From assembly GCA_025529335.1 (NCBI GenBank), contig JAMYHX010000135.1, forward strand, positions 24,228 through 88,227: DNA of 64,000 bases, read 5' to 3'. Made by a program: the position numbers and the translations under genes. The DNA comes from Rhizopus sp. PT2906. Taxonomy: Eukaryota; Mucoromycota; Mucoromycetes; Mucorales; Rhizopodaceae. The notes under the pieces were generated by a model. The model was given only the letters and a program-made list of their open reading frames with translations. It did not search any database and was not told the origin of the DNA. Shown here piece by piece: positions 36,100-45,903 of this stretch (positions are counted from its first letter, which is position 1; the number at the start of each line of letters is the position of its first letter).

Positions 36100-37430
36100 A
36101 TCAGATTAGTCTTTGTTTCATTCTTAAATGTCTATCTACGTTGTCACTGGAGCTTCCCGAGGTCTTGGTCTTGAATTTGTAAAGCATATCTCTGCAAAGG
36201 GTAACACAGTATTTGCCTGTGCTCGTAACCCTGATCAAGCAGAAGAACTAAAGAAGTTGGTTGACAATAAAAAGGTCTATTCTATCAAACTCGATACAAC
36301 AAATGAACAATCTTTAAAGGTAAGACGCGAAAAAGTGGACATAGATAAATGTCTTAACTATTGTAATACAAACAGAGCGCTGTTGATGAGATTTCCAAGC
36401 ATGCTCCTAATGGTGTTGACGTCTTGATCAACAATGCAGCTATTGCCTTATCCAGAAAAACCATCGAAGAAGTGTAAGTAGTAAATTTACTTGTGGTATA
36501 TTTTGTTATTAACTTTTAAATAGGGGCAAGGATGAGCTTCTCAAAGTGTTTGAGACTAACGTCGCTGGTGTTGTCGAGACTACAAATATCTTCCTGCCTT
36601 TGCTTCGTAAACGTGGTAAAGAACATACCAAGAAGATTGTGAACATTTCATCTATTGCCGGTTCTATCGGAGGCATAGATATTCAAGAAGCAGCTGCCTA
36701 TAGGATTTCTAAGGCTGCTTTGAATATGGTTACCAAGCTACAATCACTTCAGCTCGCTGAAGAGAGCTTTATTGTATATTCTGCTCATCCTGGCTGGGTA
36801 CAAACAGATATGGGTGGTCCTAATGCTCAAATTACACCAGATGTATCTATTAAGGGAATGCTATCTAAGCTTGAAAGCGCTACTTCAAAGGATAACGGTG
36901 GCTTCTTCGACTATACAGGAGAATCAATTGTTTGGTAATTTAAATAAAACAAATGTGTGTGCTTGAAGGGCACGCGTTTTTAAAAATAGGCCGACTATTT
37001 TACAAATATTGATACCGAGTATTTTTTATTGATATTAACAAGTGAAATCAAAGCTATAATAAGCTCACGGATTGAAAGGTTAGTATTTTATCAGTATGAC
37101 ACCTTGGCAATATCGGATCAATCGTCACAAAGGATTAGTTGATTATCAGCCGTGTTACTGGATGTACTAAGCGAAAGGTGCCGATATAAGGCTTTTGAAT
37201 AGAATTTGGTGTTATAGTGACCACCAGATCTTAATATAAGATCAATATAGAGCAATATAATGCTAAGTCTTGAGAGATAAAGTAAAAAGATAAAATAAAG
37301 AAGTTATATAAGCAAAATGTTGCTTAAGATATAAGAAAAGTTATTGTGATCAGAAGATTGTGTCTTAAGATGTTGTTTATTTCAAGAATATTTTTGGGAT
37401 ATTTATACTGTTTAAATAACTAAATATGCA
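36100..37430 (+). repeat. Right arm of the large inverted duplication
   Basis: Mirror image of 32055-33375. It holds the second dehydrogenase gene and its roughly 480-base downstream flank. The outer half (37200-37430) is also related to the repeats at 63120-63350, so part of the arm belongs to a dispersed LTR-like family. Confidence 0.85.
36128..36938 (+). CDS. Short-chain dehydrogenase/reductase, copy 2
   Basis: Three exons are inferred: 36128-36319, 36376-36473 and 36524-36938 (234 aa), with the same intron positions as copy 1. The cofactor loop TGASRGLGLEF and the catalytic YRISK are intact. The structural motif reads INNAA instead of INNAG, and the Ser segment reads NISSIAGS. It differs from copy 1 at about twelve of 234 residues, so the duplication is fairly recent and both genes remain open. 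The NNAG glycine helps shape the active-site loop, so the Gly-to-Ala change may alter activity. The upstream sequences differ beyond about 25-30 bases, so the two copies may be regulated differently. Confidence 0.88.
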
Positions 37431-38061
37431 ATATAAAATAAATGATAAATGATAAATAATAAATCATAAAAACTTACATGATGCATGCAGTGTACAAGAT
37501 ATCAATGGAAAACTGTTGTTCTTTCGGAACTGGTGTAGTTTTTCTTAGGAATTGTAGAGGTTGTTTTTAATATAAAAGGGTTTCTTGAAATTTTATAAGT
37601 CTAGGTGCTTAAAGAGACCACCAGATCTTTTAAAGCTGATCAAACTGTAAAGTATAAAGTAAGGTAAAAGATAAAAAGAATAGAGAAGAAGAGATCAGGA
37701 AACTTTAAGACATAAGTTTGATCCTGTTTATAAAGAATAGAAAAAAAAGGGAAATTGGTTGATTGATTATCTTGGTAATAATTCAATGATCTTTATTATT
37801 CATAATACTTCTGTGGATAAATCTTACCTACTTTGCCGAAAAAGGTCTTGATCCGAAACTTTTCGGAACTCTGAAAAGCTTCGGAAATCGACATGAGTCG
37901 CCTTTCGACTCATGTCAGATTCCTCTGTATTACCTGACGTAGTAAATTCCTGTTCTTTGGGATCTGGTTCATTACAATGCAAAATATTCGTGCAACGTTA
38001 CACAAAATAACAAACTCCAGCAAAATGAAGAAAAACATACATTATAAGGATGTTTGTCCTA
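37431..38061. other. LTR-like repeat remnants
   Basis: No gene. A second agaccaccagatctttt block at about 37617 repeats the block at 37218, and 37450-37495 resembles 63770-63815. These look like degenerate copies of one dispersed repeat family, possibly solo LTRs. A short palindromic cgactcatgtcag-type segment occurs near 37890-37920. Confidence 0.4.
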
Positions 38062-38134
38062 TGCTCCCTGTGAGGATCGAACTCACGACCTTCAGATTAT
38101 GAGACTGACGCTCTACCGGCTGAGCCAAGGAAGC
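38062..38134 (-). tRNA. tRNA-Met (CAT), elongator type
   Basis: On the minus strand a 73-base cloverleaf folds completely. The acceptor stem GCTTCCT pairs with AGGGAGC (one G-T pair) followed by discriminator A. The D-arm is GCTC...GAGC, the anticodon stem TCAGT/ACTGA-like around the loop CTCATAA (anticodon CAT), and the T-arm GTGAG-TTCGATC-CTCAC. There is no intron. A T5 run just downstream (near 38036-38032) fits a polymerase III terminator. The acceptor and T-arm fit elongator rather than initiator methionine tRNA. Confidence 0.93.
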
Positions 38135-39633
38135 AGTCATGCCAGCAAGAAATGCTACAATTATATTGTAGCATATATTAAAGTCACGTGACTCTCAGGT
38201 GACCATGGAGATATGTTCTTCCTTGGTTTGGTTGTAACTGATTGGTGGGATTGATAACATTACAATAGTTTCAATACGACATCTAAATTTGGAAAGCACG
38301 ACATTCAGTCTCATTATTTTTGGAAATACAGTGTATCCATGGATGTCAGGGCTGATACTACGAAAATATTCTTAGCGACGACAAATTTACATTTCGTACA
38401 GTATGAATTTTGTTCTTACCATTGGGTGCATTTATTTTCGATCACAGGCGAATTTACTTTCCGGAAAGAGTGTAACAACCTTTGTCGGCCTCAAATTTAT
38501 CAACAGATAAGTACATTTAGTAACAGTTTTGTATTTCCAGATCTTGAGATCATCATTAGTACCATGGATATTTGCAGCACATTCTGCCGTCCGGAAAGTA
38601 ACTATAGTAGCCCCCAGCGCTATTGATAGTAAGTTTACAGTAGTTTCATGACCTATATAGTAAAATTTCCAAAACGGCGTCTCCATTAGTAATTAATTAC
38701 TTGTAATCAGTATTTTAAATTAAAGTTAATCAATGCAATAAACATCAGTTAACAAGCTCCTTTCTGCAAGAGCTTTTGGCACCATTATGTCTCCAACCGC
38801 ATCTACGTCCAAGAGAAAAAAAAAAGAACAAAAGTTATCTTTTTGTCCATCTGAAATCATTCAAGATAGCAAAAAACCCATTTTTGGTGTCTTTGTTGGT
38901 GCTGAATCATCGATAATGTGCCTTTCTCTGTTTTCTCAGCCACTTCCTCTCCAAGATGATTTATTTTTTGTTAGCTTCTACAAGAGAAAAAAAAGAAACC
39001 ACTTAATCTGAAATAATTATCATCTCTATCCAGACCCTTTCCACAAGCGCTTTGCTGATTCTTGTGTCCTTCGATCTGTAACAGAGAAATATGATTCTCT
39101 GTTTTGGATAAAGAGAATGTATACATTGTAAGGCTAGTCAAATACCTCGAATGACAGATCGATATATGAATAGAATAACCGAGACCATAAAAAAGAAACA
39201 ATAAGATCAGTGTCAGGGGCAAATTAAAAATTTTCTTTTGAATAATGATTCATACAGATTGATTTTCATCTGATGGAAAGGACATTATTTATTATAGAGC
39301 AAGTTTAGACAATCAATATCCTAGTGACCACGTGTGTATTGGATGTGGAACACTGAGGTGGCACAACAGCATGTCCCCTGATAACGTCAAGGAGGCGGAA
39401 AGCTTACCTGAAGATAGCTTATTTTTAATGTAAAGAATTTTCTCTCTCTTTCTCCTGATCCTCTGAAAAGAAAGAGCATTCTTAAAAGCTCAGATACACA
39501 CTAAAAGGTATATCATTAAAATAGCAGAAATGAGTTTATAGGATTCCTAAAGCATATGAATCTTTTATATATTTGGTCTTTATTTTTCAAAAAAATAAAA
39601 TAAATATATATATAATATTTTAAAGCAGCTATT
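38135..39633. other. Intergenic stretch with coding relics
   Basis: No intact gene. Frames at 38339-38626 (+), 38432-38686 (-) and 38787-39011 (+) have no recognisable motif. A better-composed relic lies at 39308-39433 and is listed separately. Likely contents are decayed mobile-element sequence plus the 3' flank of the proline-rich gene. Confidence 0.35.
39308..39433 (+). pseudogene. Unidentified Cys-containing coding relic
   Basis: A 41-codon open stretch ends in TAA and encodes DNQYPSDHVCIGCGTLRW followed by an acidic segment (EAESLPEDSLF). The C-x-x-C and conserved-looking wording suggest a fragment of a real, possibly transposon-encoded protein. No start or partner exon was found, and I cannot name the family. 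Confidence 0.3.
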
Positions 39634-40713
39634 TCAAAACTTATGATACGTTAAGCTTAAAGAAATTGGGATATTGTCATCATCCAGTTGTAGTCTTTCC
39701 TTTACTTTTTCTTTATACTTATCAGCAGCAGTAAGATATTCTTCATTATTAGTATTATTAGTGTAATTATGTACGTCTTGATTAAGCTTAGCAATTGGTA
39801 TTAGATCAATATCATCATCTTCATCTTCATCATTCAATAAAGAAGATGGTCTACTTATGGGCGATTGTAAGAACCCTAATGGTATATCATCATCATCTTC
39901 ATCACTGTTACTGTTACTATGATACTGTATTGGAAACGTAGCTGCAGTAGCTGTGTTTGGCCATTTTGTATATTTAGAATTCAAGTGTTGATGAGACTTG
40001 GAAGGGTGGAGCTTATAAGAGTTTAAGGATTTTGATCTAGATAAATCTATTTTGGGTGTGGTTGGTGTCTTTGGCACAGGTGGAGGAGGTAATTTATCAA
40101 GCGCCTCTTGTTGTAACCTTGCTGTTTTACGTAGGTCGTGAGCTGAAGAAAACTTGCGCATGGTGTGAGCAGACTGATGCTCTACAGGAATGGGAGGAAC
40201 AGGTGGAGGTTTAGAGACGGTTGAAGATAATAGAGGAAGTGAATCGGCCAGCGACTGTGAGTTGTTTAGTTCTTTTTGACATAGTTTATTCAGTGCCATT
40301 TCTCTTTCATTTAATAAACGTGTTGAAACTGAAGGATCTCTACCAACAGATTTCGATCTAGGTCGTCTTTGCTGTTGATGATTTTGTTGTTGTTGCTGCT
40401 GATGCTGCTGTTGTTGTTGTTGTAATTGTCTTGGCGGAAATTGAGGTGAGAAAAGTGGACGTCTAGTATCTGACATGGAGGGTTTCGGCAGAGGTCTTAA
40501 CGGAGGAGCATAAGGATCAAAGGAAGAAGAATGATCTATTGTTGAATTAGGAGACAATAGAGAGTGAATAGGCGCGGAAGATAGTCCTGAACCGAGTGGT
40601 GAAGTTGAGGAAGGGCTCTGTTTGTTGTTTGTCTTTGTACGAAAGATACCAAAAAGTGGTTTTGGTTTCTTTGATCTCTTGAGGTTACTTGTCGATAATT
40701 GAGACGAATCCAT
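39634..40713 (-). CDS. Proline-rich low-complexity protein, unknown function
   Basis: A single-exon 359-aa protein. No folded domain is visible. The N-terminus is basic (LKRSKKPKPLFGIFRTK). The middle has a Gln-rich run and repeated proline motifs of the SH3-ligand type (KPPPVPPIPV near residue 165, PPPPVPKTPTTP near 210). The C-terminal third has acidic patches followed by IPLGFLQSP and IDLIPIAKL. Such architecture is common in fungal cortical or signalling scaffolds that bind SH3 proteins, but that is inference. The spacing to the divergent CEP104-like gene is about 510 bases. Confidence 0.7.
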   Translation of the reverse strand: MDSSQLSTSNLKRSKKPKPLFGIFRTKTNNKQSPSSTSPLGSGLSSAPIHSLLSPNSTIDHSSSFDPYAPPLRPLPKPSMSDTRRPLFSPQFPPRQLQQQQQQHQQQQQQNHQQQRRPRSKSVGRDPSVSTRLLNEREMALNKLCQKELNNSQSLADSLPLLSSTVSKPPPVPPIPVEHQSAHTMRKFSSAHDLRKTARLQQEALDKLPPPPVPKTPTTPKIDLSRSKSLNSYKLHPSKSHQHLNSKYTKWPNTATAATFPIQYHSNSNSDEDDDDIPLGFLQSPISRPSSLLNDEDEDDDIDLIPIAKLNQDVHNYTNNTNNEEYLTAADKYKEKVKERLQLDDDNIPISLSLTYHKF

Positions 40714-41226
40714 TATCTAAAAAGTAAATAAAAGATTTGCAGCAAAAATCAAAAGTGTTTAAAAGCAAGGGGAGAAAAGAAATAAGGAAGCCAAGAAAAG
40801 AAATAAGAGAAAAAAAAAATAAATAATAATTCAAAAAGGGAGCAGCAAGAAATAGGCACTAAAATGTTTTGGTGTAACATGATAGTTTATTAAAATACAG
40901 TTCAGTTTCCTCTCTTCTTTTTTCTGAAGAAGAAATGCAAAGACAAAAGTTGAGAAAGGGTGTATATTTTCAATTAAAAGTTTATAAAAACGGCCTATTA
41001 CAATATATGACATAAATTACCCACATGGATCCAAGCTTTCCTTTAATACACGTGCTATAAATAAGAAAAGGAGAAGAAAAAGTAATATACAAATAGTAAT
41101 AGTATCATCATATATTCATCAAACCACGAGATAATTTTTATTTCATTTTATATATATTTCTGTAATTTCTCTTTTCTTTTCTTTTTTTTTCTCTCTCTCT
41201 CTCTTTTCTCCTTAACCTTTTTTCAT
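40714..41226. other. Divergent promoter region
   Basis: About 510 bases lie between the divergent starts of the proline-rich gene (-) and the CEP104-like gene (+). The sequence is AT-rich, with a CT-rich run (tttttctctctctctc near 41185-41210) just before the start at 41227, a common feature of fungal core promoters. No operator could be identified. Confidence 0.5.
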
Positions 41227-44200
41227 ATGGCAACCAATTTGCTACCTTATGAAGTTGTCCATTGCTCTTCATGGGATGACGACTATAATCCAGAACAACT
41301 CATGGAGACTCCTTATAACGAGTCTTCTTTTGATAACTACAAAGGCTGGCAAACACCCAAGTATGGATATTAAAGAAATAAAGAAGAGAGAAAAGAGTAA
41401 TTGATGATGTGTGTATAAATGTAGATGCCCTGAATACCCGCAAGATTTAATTATTCATTTGCTAACAGGGCCAGCGTATATTAATAAAGTTCAAGTATTA
41501 TCCCATCATTTTAAAATTGCAACCAAGATTGATGTCTATGTCGGCATATTAAAAGATCCACAGGATGTATTAGAGGATATCGTAGTACCTGATACATCAG
41601 ATGAGGATGACAACATGTTGATTGAATTTACAAGACTTGGGTAAAAAAAAAAAAATAAGCATATGAAACATTCATCTCTTATATTCATTAGTTATGTCTG
41701 CTTTGATAATAATGCAAGGGCTCAGTTCAGAGCTCGAGAATTAAAATCAATTAAAATCAATATGGAAGGTGAATATGTTCGATTGGTGATACGTAACTGT
41801 CATCGAAATAGATTAAATACATATAACCAAGCAAGTGTTCATAACATGTGCACCATGTTTATTTGTTTACATTTCTTTATTAGGTTGGTATACTTGCTAT
41901 CAAAGTATTGGGTCAGCCTATACACAGTGCCTCACATCCATCTTCTTCTATACCCGTAATATATATATATATACATGTATATATATATAATTGTAATACT
42001 CATCTTTATATATATATATATATATAGCCTCGTAATATACATCATCCATTTGATGAGAATAGTCTTCTAAGTTCATCTACTCGTCGTACAAGCGTATCAA
42101 GCAATCAAAGCATCATTCAAAAATACCCTTCTACTACAAACATTGTCGAAATTGAACTTCAGCAATGGGCAACTGTCTTACTTGCTGCCGAGGAAGAGGC
42201 TGTACAAAGTAAGATGTTTCCTATTTATATGCACACATGATCCTAATCATATACACTCCATCAGATGAGGCCTATCAAGAGGCCAAGACTTATAAATATC
42301 TTGGAGATAAGATGCAAAAGTTTACAAAGATATTAGCAGACCTTGAAATCGGAAAGAGACATGCTGTGGAAACTAAGGATTATGATGAGGCAGAAAAGAT
42401 AAAGGTATGTGTTGTCAAACCATTTTAAGCTACGTGCATTTATGTTTATATTGTTTAATAGGATGACATAAAGATAGTAAAACAAACAGCCGAGTCATTG
42501 CTAAAACAAGCAAATATTCAAATAACAAGTGAAGGAAGATTGGTCCAATTGGAACCTACACAAAATATATTTCAAGATGATGATGAAAAATATCATGACT
42601 TTGATGGAACACTCATTGGCTGCGAACCATCTCAGACGCAACCGCAGCAGCAGCATCGACAAGAGGAAGATTGGATGGTGCCTGATGACGATGATATTAT
42701 GTCAATCAACACAGCCATTGTACCCACACAAGTCGAAGAACCCGTTGACCCTGAAAGTATACCCGAGCCTATCATGGACGAAGAACGTGGTCCATATACT
42801 TTACCTATTCAAATATTTGGTGAAGAAGTTGTTGCTTGTATTCTGAGCATAAAATCAAAATGTAGAGGAAGGGGACTAGGCCAACTAGAGCAAAGGATTG
42901 AATCGGCGTATCAGTTGGTTCGAAACAATCAATTAGGCGAACTCTATATCATGTTTACTCCAGATTATGACTTGGCAGATGAGACTACGATGGTTGCTGA
43001 TTTTGTCAATGCTTCACTCATGTTAATCCAGGAGACTGTCATGGATTCAAGAGAAGCTATTGTAACACTTGCTATATCTATCTGGCATCAACTGAACGAC
43101 TTTTGTCAACAAGCCGTCATTGACACAGAAAAAGTGATTGAATGGGTCGAGCGTGCCTTTTGTGGGCTTTTGAAACGAACAGGTGATGCCCATCAAAAGA
43201 CAAGACAAGACGCAACTTCTTTGATTCTCGTCTTGGTTCAATCTTATTCCACTTCTCCTTATACCCTGTTGCCCTTGTATATTGGAAAACCAGAAAGGCT
43301 GATCCATAATCATAAGGAAGCTAAAGCTCGAATCGAGCTTGTGGAAACCACTGTGCTTAAGCTGGGTATTGATACACCTAACAAGACAACTAGCAACAAA
43401 AAGACCACAAAGAAAGCACTCGTGCCTCTCCATGACCTCATGCAGTTTGTGGTTGCCTATCTAGGACACTCTCATGACGAGGTGCGAGAGGCAGCTGTAA
43501 AGTTAGTTGTTACTATTTCTGATCAAGTTGGCTTCAACTTGGTGAGTTCATATATTGATGAGTCATTAAAGTTATCACTAGCAGATGTAAGGGCATACAC
43601 ACTGTCAATAGATAAACAAACACTAATTATTTATGTTTTGTAGACTGTAAAGAAACTTGTAGATAAAGATTCATTCAACAATACCAAGTTTACTAAAAAT
43701 GATACCAAAAAAACAATATCCGAGTTGCGCGCCTTAACTGTCACTGAAAGAAGAACGCCTACTCAACGCACTGTTACATCTGTTAAGAGGTCAGCTGCAA
43801 ATGATACCAAGTCTACGGCTGCCGATAAGAAGCGGCCTGCTTCTTCTGCAGCTAAAAAAACAACAACAACAACAACCAATACCCGTACAACTTCAGCTCG
43901 CACTAAGCCTAAAGAACAAATAAAGGAACGAACCAAGGAAAAACCTAAAGAACAGCCAGATCAACAAGAGGTACCTACCCTCAATGAAAATAGGTACATA
44001 AAACCATTTTCCTATCTACCAAGCAACTCATACATTTTTTTTCTATAGTGTTTGCATATTCTGTGACGAAGTGAACCCAGAATTCAATGAGGATACGCTA
44101 ATCAAACACTATTACAATTCCTGTCCTGTATTGACAAATTGCCCAACGTGTCGCATGGTAGCGTGAGATAGAACACATCTAAAGGATGAGATACTCATAT

Positions 44201-44628
44201 TTTATAGATTACTGAAATATCAACATTAAATGAACACATGTTGGTCGATTGCGAAAAGAGACATCTAACCAAAGAATGTACGCGCTGTCATCTGGCTATT
44301 CCTGTTGAGCAGTGGTTGCAACACACACTGAAGCAAACATGTCCTAGTGAGTATAAATAATTGACATGAATTCTTTTATGTATTGATTTTTTTTTTATTA
44401 GATGTGGTTGATCCTAGTACAACAACAATATGTCCTTTGTGTACAGTGGTTATTGAACCACCAAATGAATCAGGATGGAAGTTACATTTGATGACAGGTG
44501 ATGGTTGTCCAAAGCTGAAGAAATCTCGTTCACCAAAGAAACAGCAACCGCAACCGCAGCCGCAGCCGCAACAACAACAACAACAACAAACCAGAAGAAA
44601 AGTTACAAAAACAGCCATTAAAAAGTAG
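41227..44628 (+). CDS. CEP104: CEP104-like TOG-domain / zinc-finger microtubule protein
   Basis: Eleven exons with consistent phases are inferred: 41227-41360, 41425-41640, 41692-41830, 41884-41955, 42028-42208, 42265-42404, 42462-43586, 43644-43993, 44049-44157, 44208-44346, 44402-44628 (943 aa; human CEP104 is about 925). Order of parts: an N-terminal jelly-roll (FTRLGYVCFD, FRARELKSIKI, NTYNQVGILAIKVLG); a coiled coil (YKYLGDKMQKFTKILADLE); a TOG-type helical repeat domain at about residues 400-665; a Lys/Thr-rich linker; and a C-terminal array of zinc fingers (VCIFC...CPTC, CTRC, CPLC). CEP104 binds tubulin and end-binding proteins and acts at microtubule plus ends, mainly the ciliary tip. 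The third intron starts with GC (gcaagt) instead of GT. The tail is PQ-repeat rich. Confidence 0.85.
41956..42027. repeat. (AT)n microsatellite inside a CEP104-like intron
   Basis: The fourth intron (after the exon ending 41955) consists mostly of two AT-dinucleotide runs separated by a short unique segment. It is a simple repeat likely to vary in length between strains. It ends in a TATATAG acceptor. Confidence 0.85.
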
Positions 44629-44803
44629 TTGTCGATCAAATACAGCGTTATTTTTTTTTAATGTATAAAATAAAAAAAAAAAAATAGCCCGAGGTTTAGA
44701 GTTCTTTATGAAACATTGTGGTTTTCCTTTAAAGTTGTTTAAAAAAGGGAATCTCAGGTACCAAAAAAAAAAAGGAGAACAATGCTTAGAAATTAGAAAA
44801 GTT

Positions 44804-45530
44804 TTATATTCGCATGTAATAAATAATAAAAAGACAAACGAAAACAAAAAGATAGTAATTAAACAAATAATAATAAATGGAATAAGAAACTCCTCGTCTA
44901 AGACATTTCATGTGTATTTTCTAAAGAAAGTCAGTATATATTTCTATGTTATCTATTGTTACTTACTGGAAATTTGATATAATCTGGTCTATCAACAATG
45001 TCTGTCTCTGGCAGTTCATGGGCATAAATGGTCTGAATACTTGTACAGTTCATTAGGTCATAAGCTAGTAGCATCATATACAAAAGTGCAAACAAAATAA
45101 GTGTGTATTCTATACAAGCGTTTAAGTATTCATTCAAACTGTACATATATGCTTACTCAAGTAATGTTGTTTCATTGTTGGTGCCGGCTTTTTAGAGGAT
45201 GAGCGCTCCGGTATCTTTACAAAAGAAGAGTTACATCTAATGCATGTGCTCATACTCAAGAGACAGTCTCTATGGGCGTACTTGATTCTTTAAGGGGGTT
45301 AGTATAGGCATATTGTATATTCTTCAGCATTTTACTTTCTTGAACAGTGACAGGTCACATTACACCAAGAATCCGTTCCTTCGTCATGGTTACAGATAGC
45401 GCAGAAATTCTATTAAAGTTAGTCAGCAAAGAAGTATACTTATTTGATATATATTGCATCTATATACATCTTTTAAAGGATCGCCAAGAAAAGCGTTTTC
45501 TCTTTTAAGCTGTGGAACAAAAGTTGACAT
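44804..45530 (-). CDS. Small RING-CH (MARCH-type) membrane ubiquitin ligase
   Basis: Five short exons, none long enough to stand out alone, join in phase: 45530-45468, 45409-45336, 45287-45157, 45109-44967 and 44920-44804 (175 aa). The N-terminal half is a RING-variant zinc finger: FCAICNHD, CNVTCHC, then YAHRDCLL and CIRC. This C4HC3 layout belongs to RING-CH E3 ligases, with an IKYAHRDCL segment close to the IKYVHQDCL of MARCH and Doa10 proteins. Two hydrophobic segments follow (LILFALLYMMLLA and YYYLFNYYLFVFVCLFIIYY), so the protein should sit in a membrane with the RING facing the cytosol. The tail is very short. Start: first in-frame ATG, 21 codons before the first intron. The usual Trp after the HxxC pair is absent. 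Confidence 0.72.
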
Positions 45531-45903
45531 TTAGTTTAGATATAAATGATAAAGAAATAAAAAGGAGAATGAACATTTCCAAGATTTTATGCATTTTGCT
45601 GTCAATAGATCACATGACTTTCTAATCGATTGGTACAACAAAAAAGAGTTGTATTATTGTAAAGTGTCATTCAATCTGAAGCTCTATTTTAGGATGATCT
45701 CCCTATTGTTTTATAAATGTACAGTCAATTAGTTTGTGAAATCAATGCATGGTTCTCTTGCACTACGAAGAAGGAGATGTTCATGTGATAGTTTCTGTAG
45801 TAACAGACCAATGTCGTTCAGAGGGATAAATGTGATCATTGGTTTACTCTTTTCTTTTTCACTCTCTTTCTCCTTTTTCTTTTTTATTTTTTTTTTACAA
45901 TCA
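45531..45903. other. Divergent promoter region
   Basis: About 370 bases lie between the divergent RING-CH (-) and IRG-like (+) genes. Upstream of the chosen GTPase start an open frame continues to 45736, but its translation is a Ser/Phe-rich product of a CT-rich promoter run (45850-45898), so it is treated as untranslated. Confidence 0.5.

Noticed and set aside
45736..45903. Upstream extension of the IRG-like reading frame to an ATG at 45736
   Set aside because: The added 56 residues are Ser/Phe-rich translation of a CT-rich promoter run. The ATG at 45904 gives a clean myristoylation signal and family-like start.
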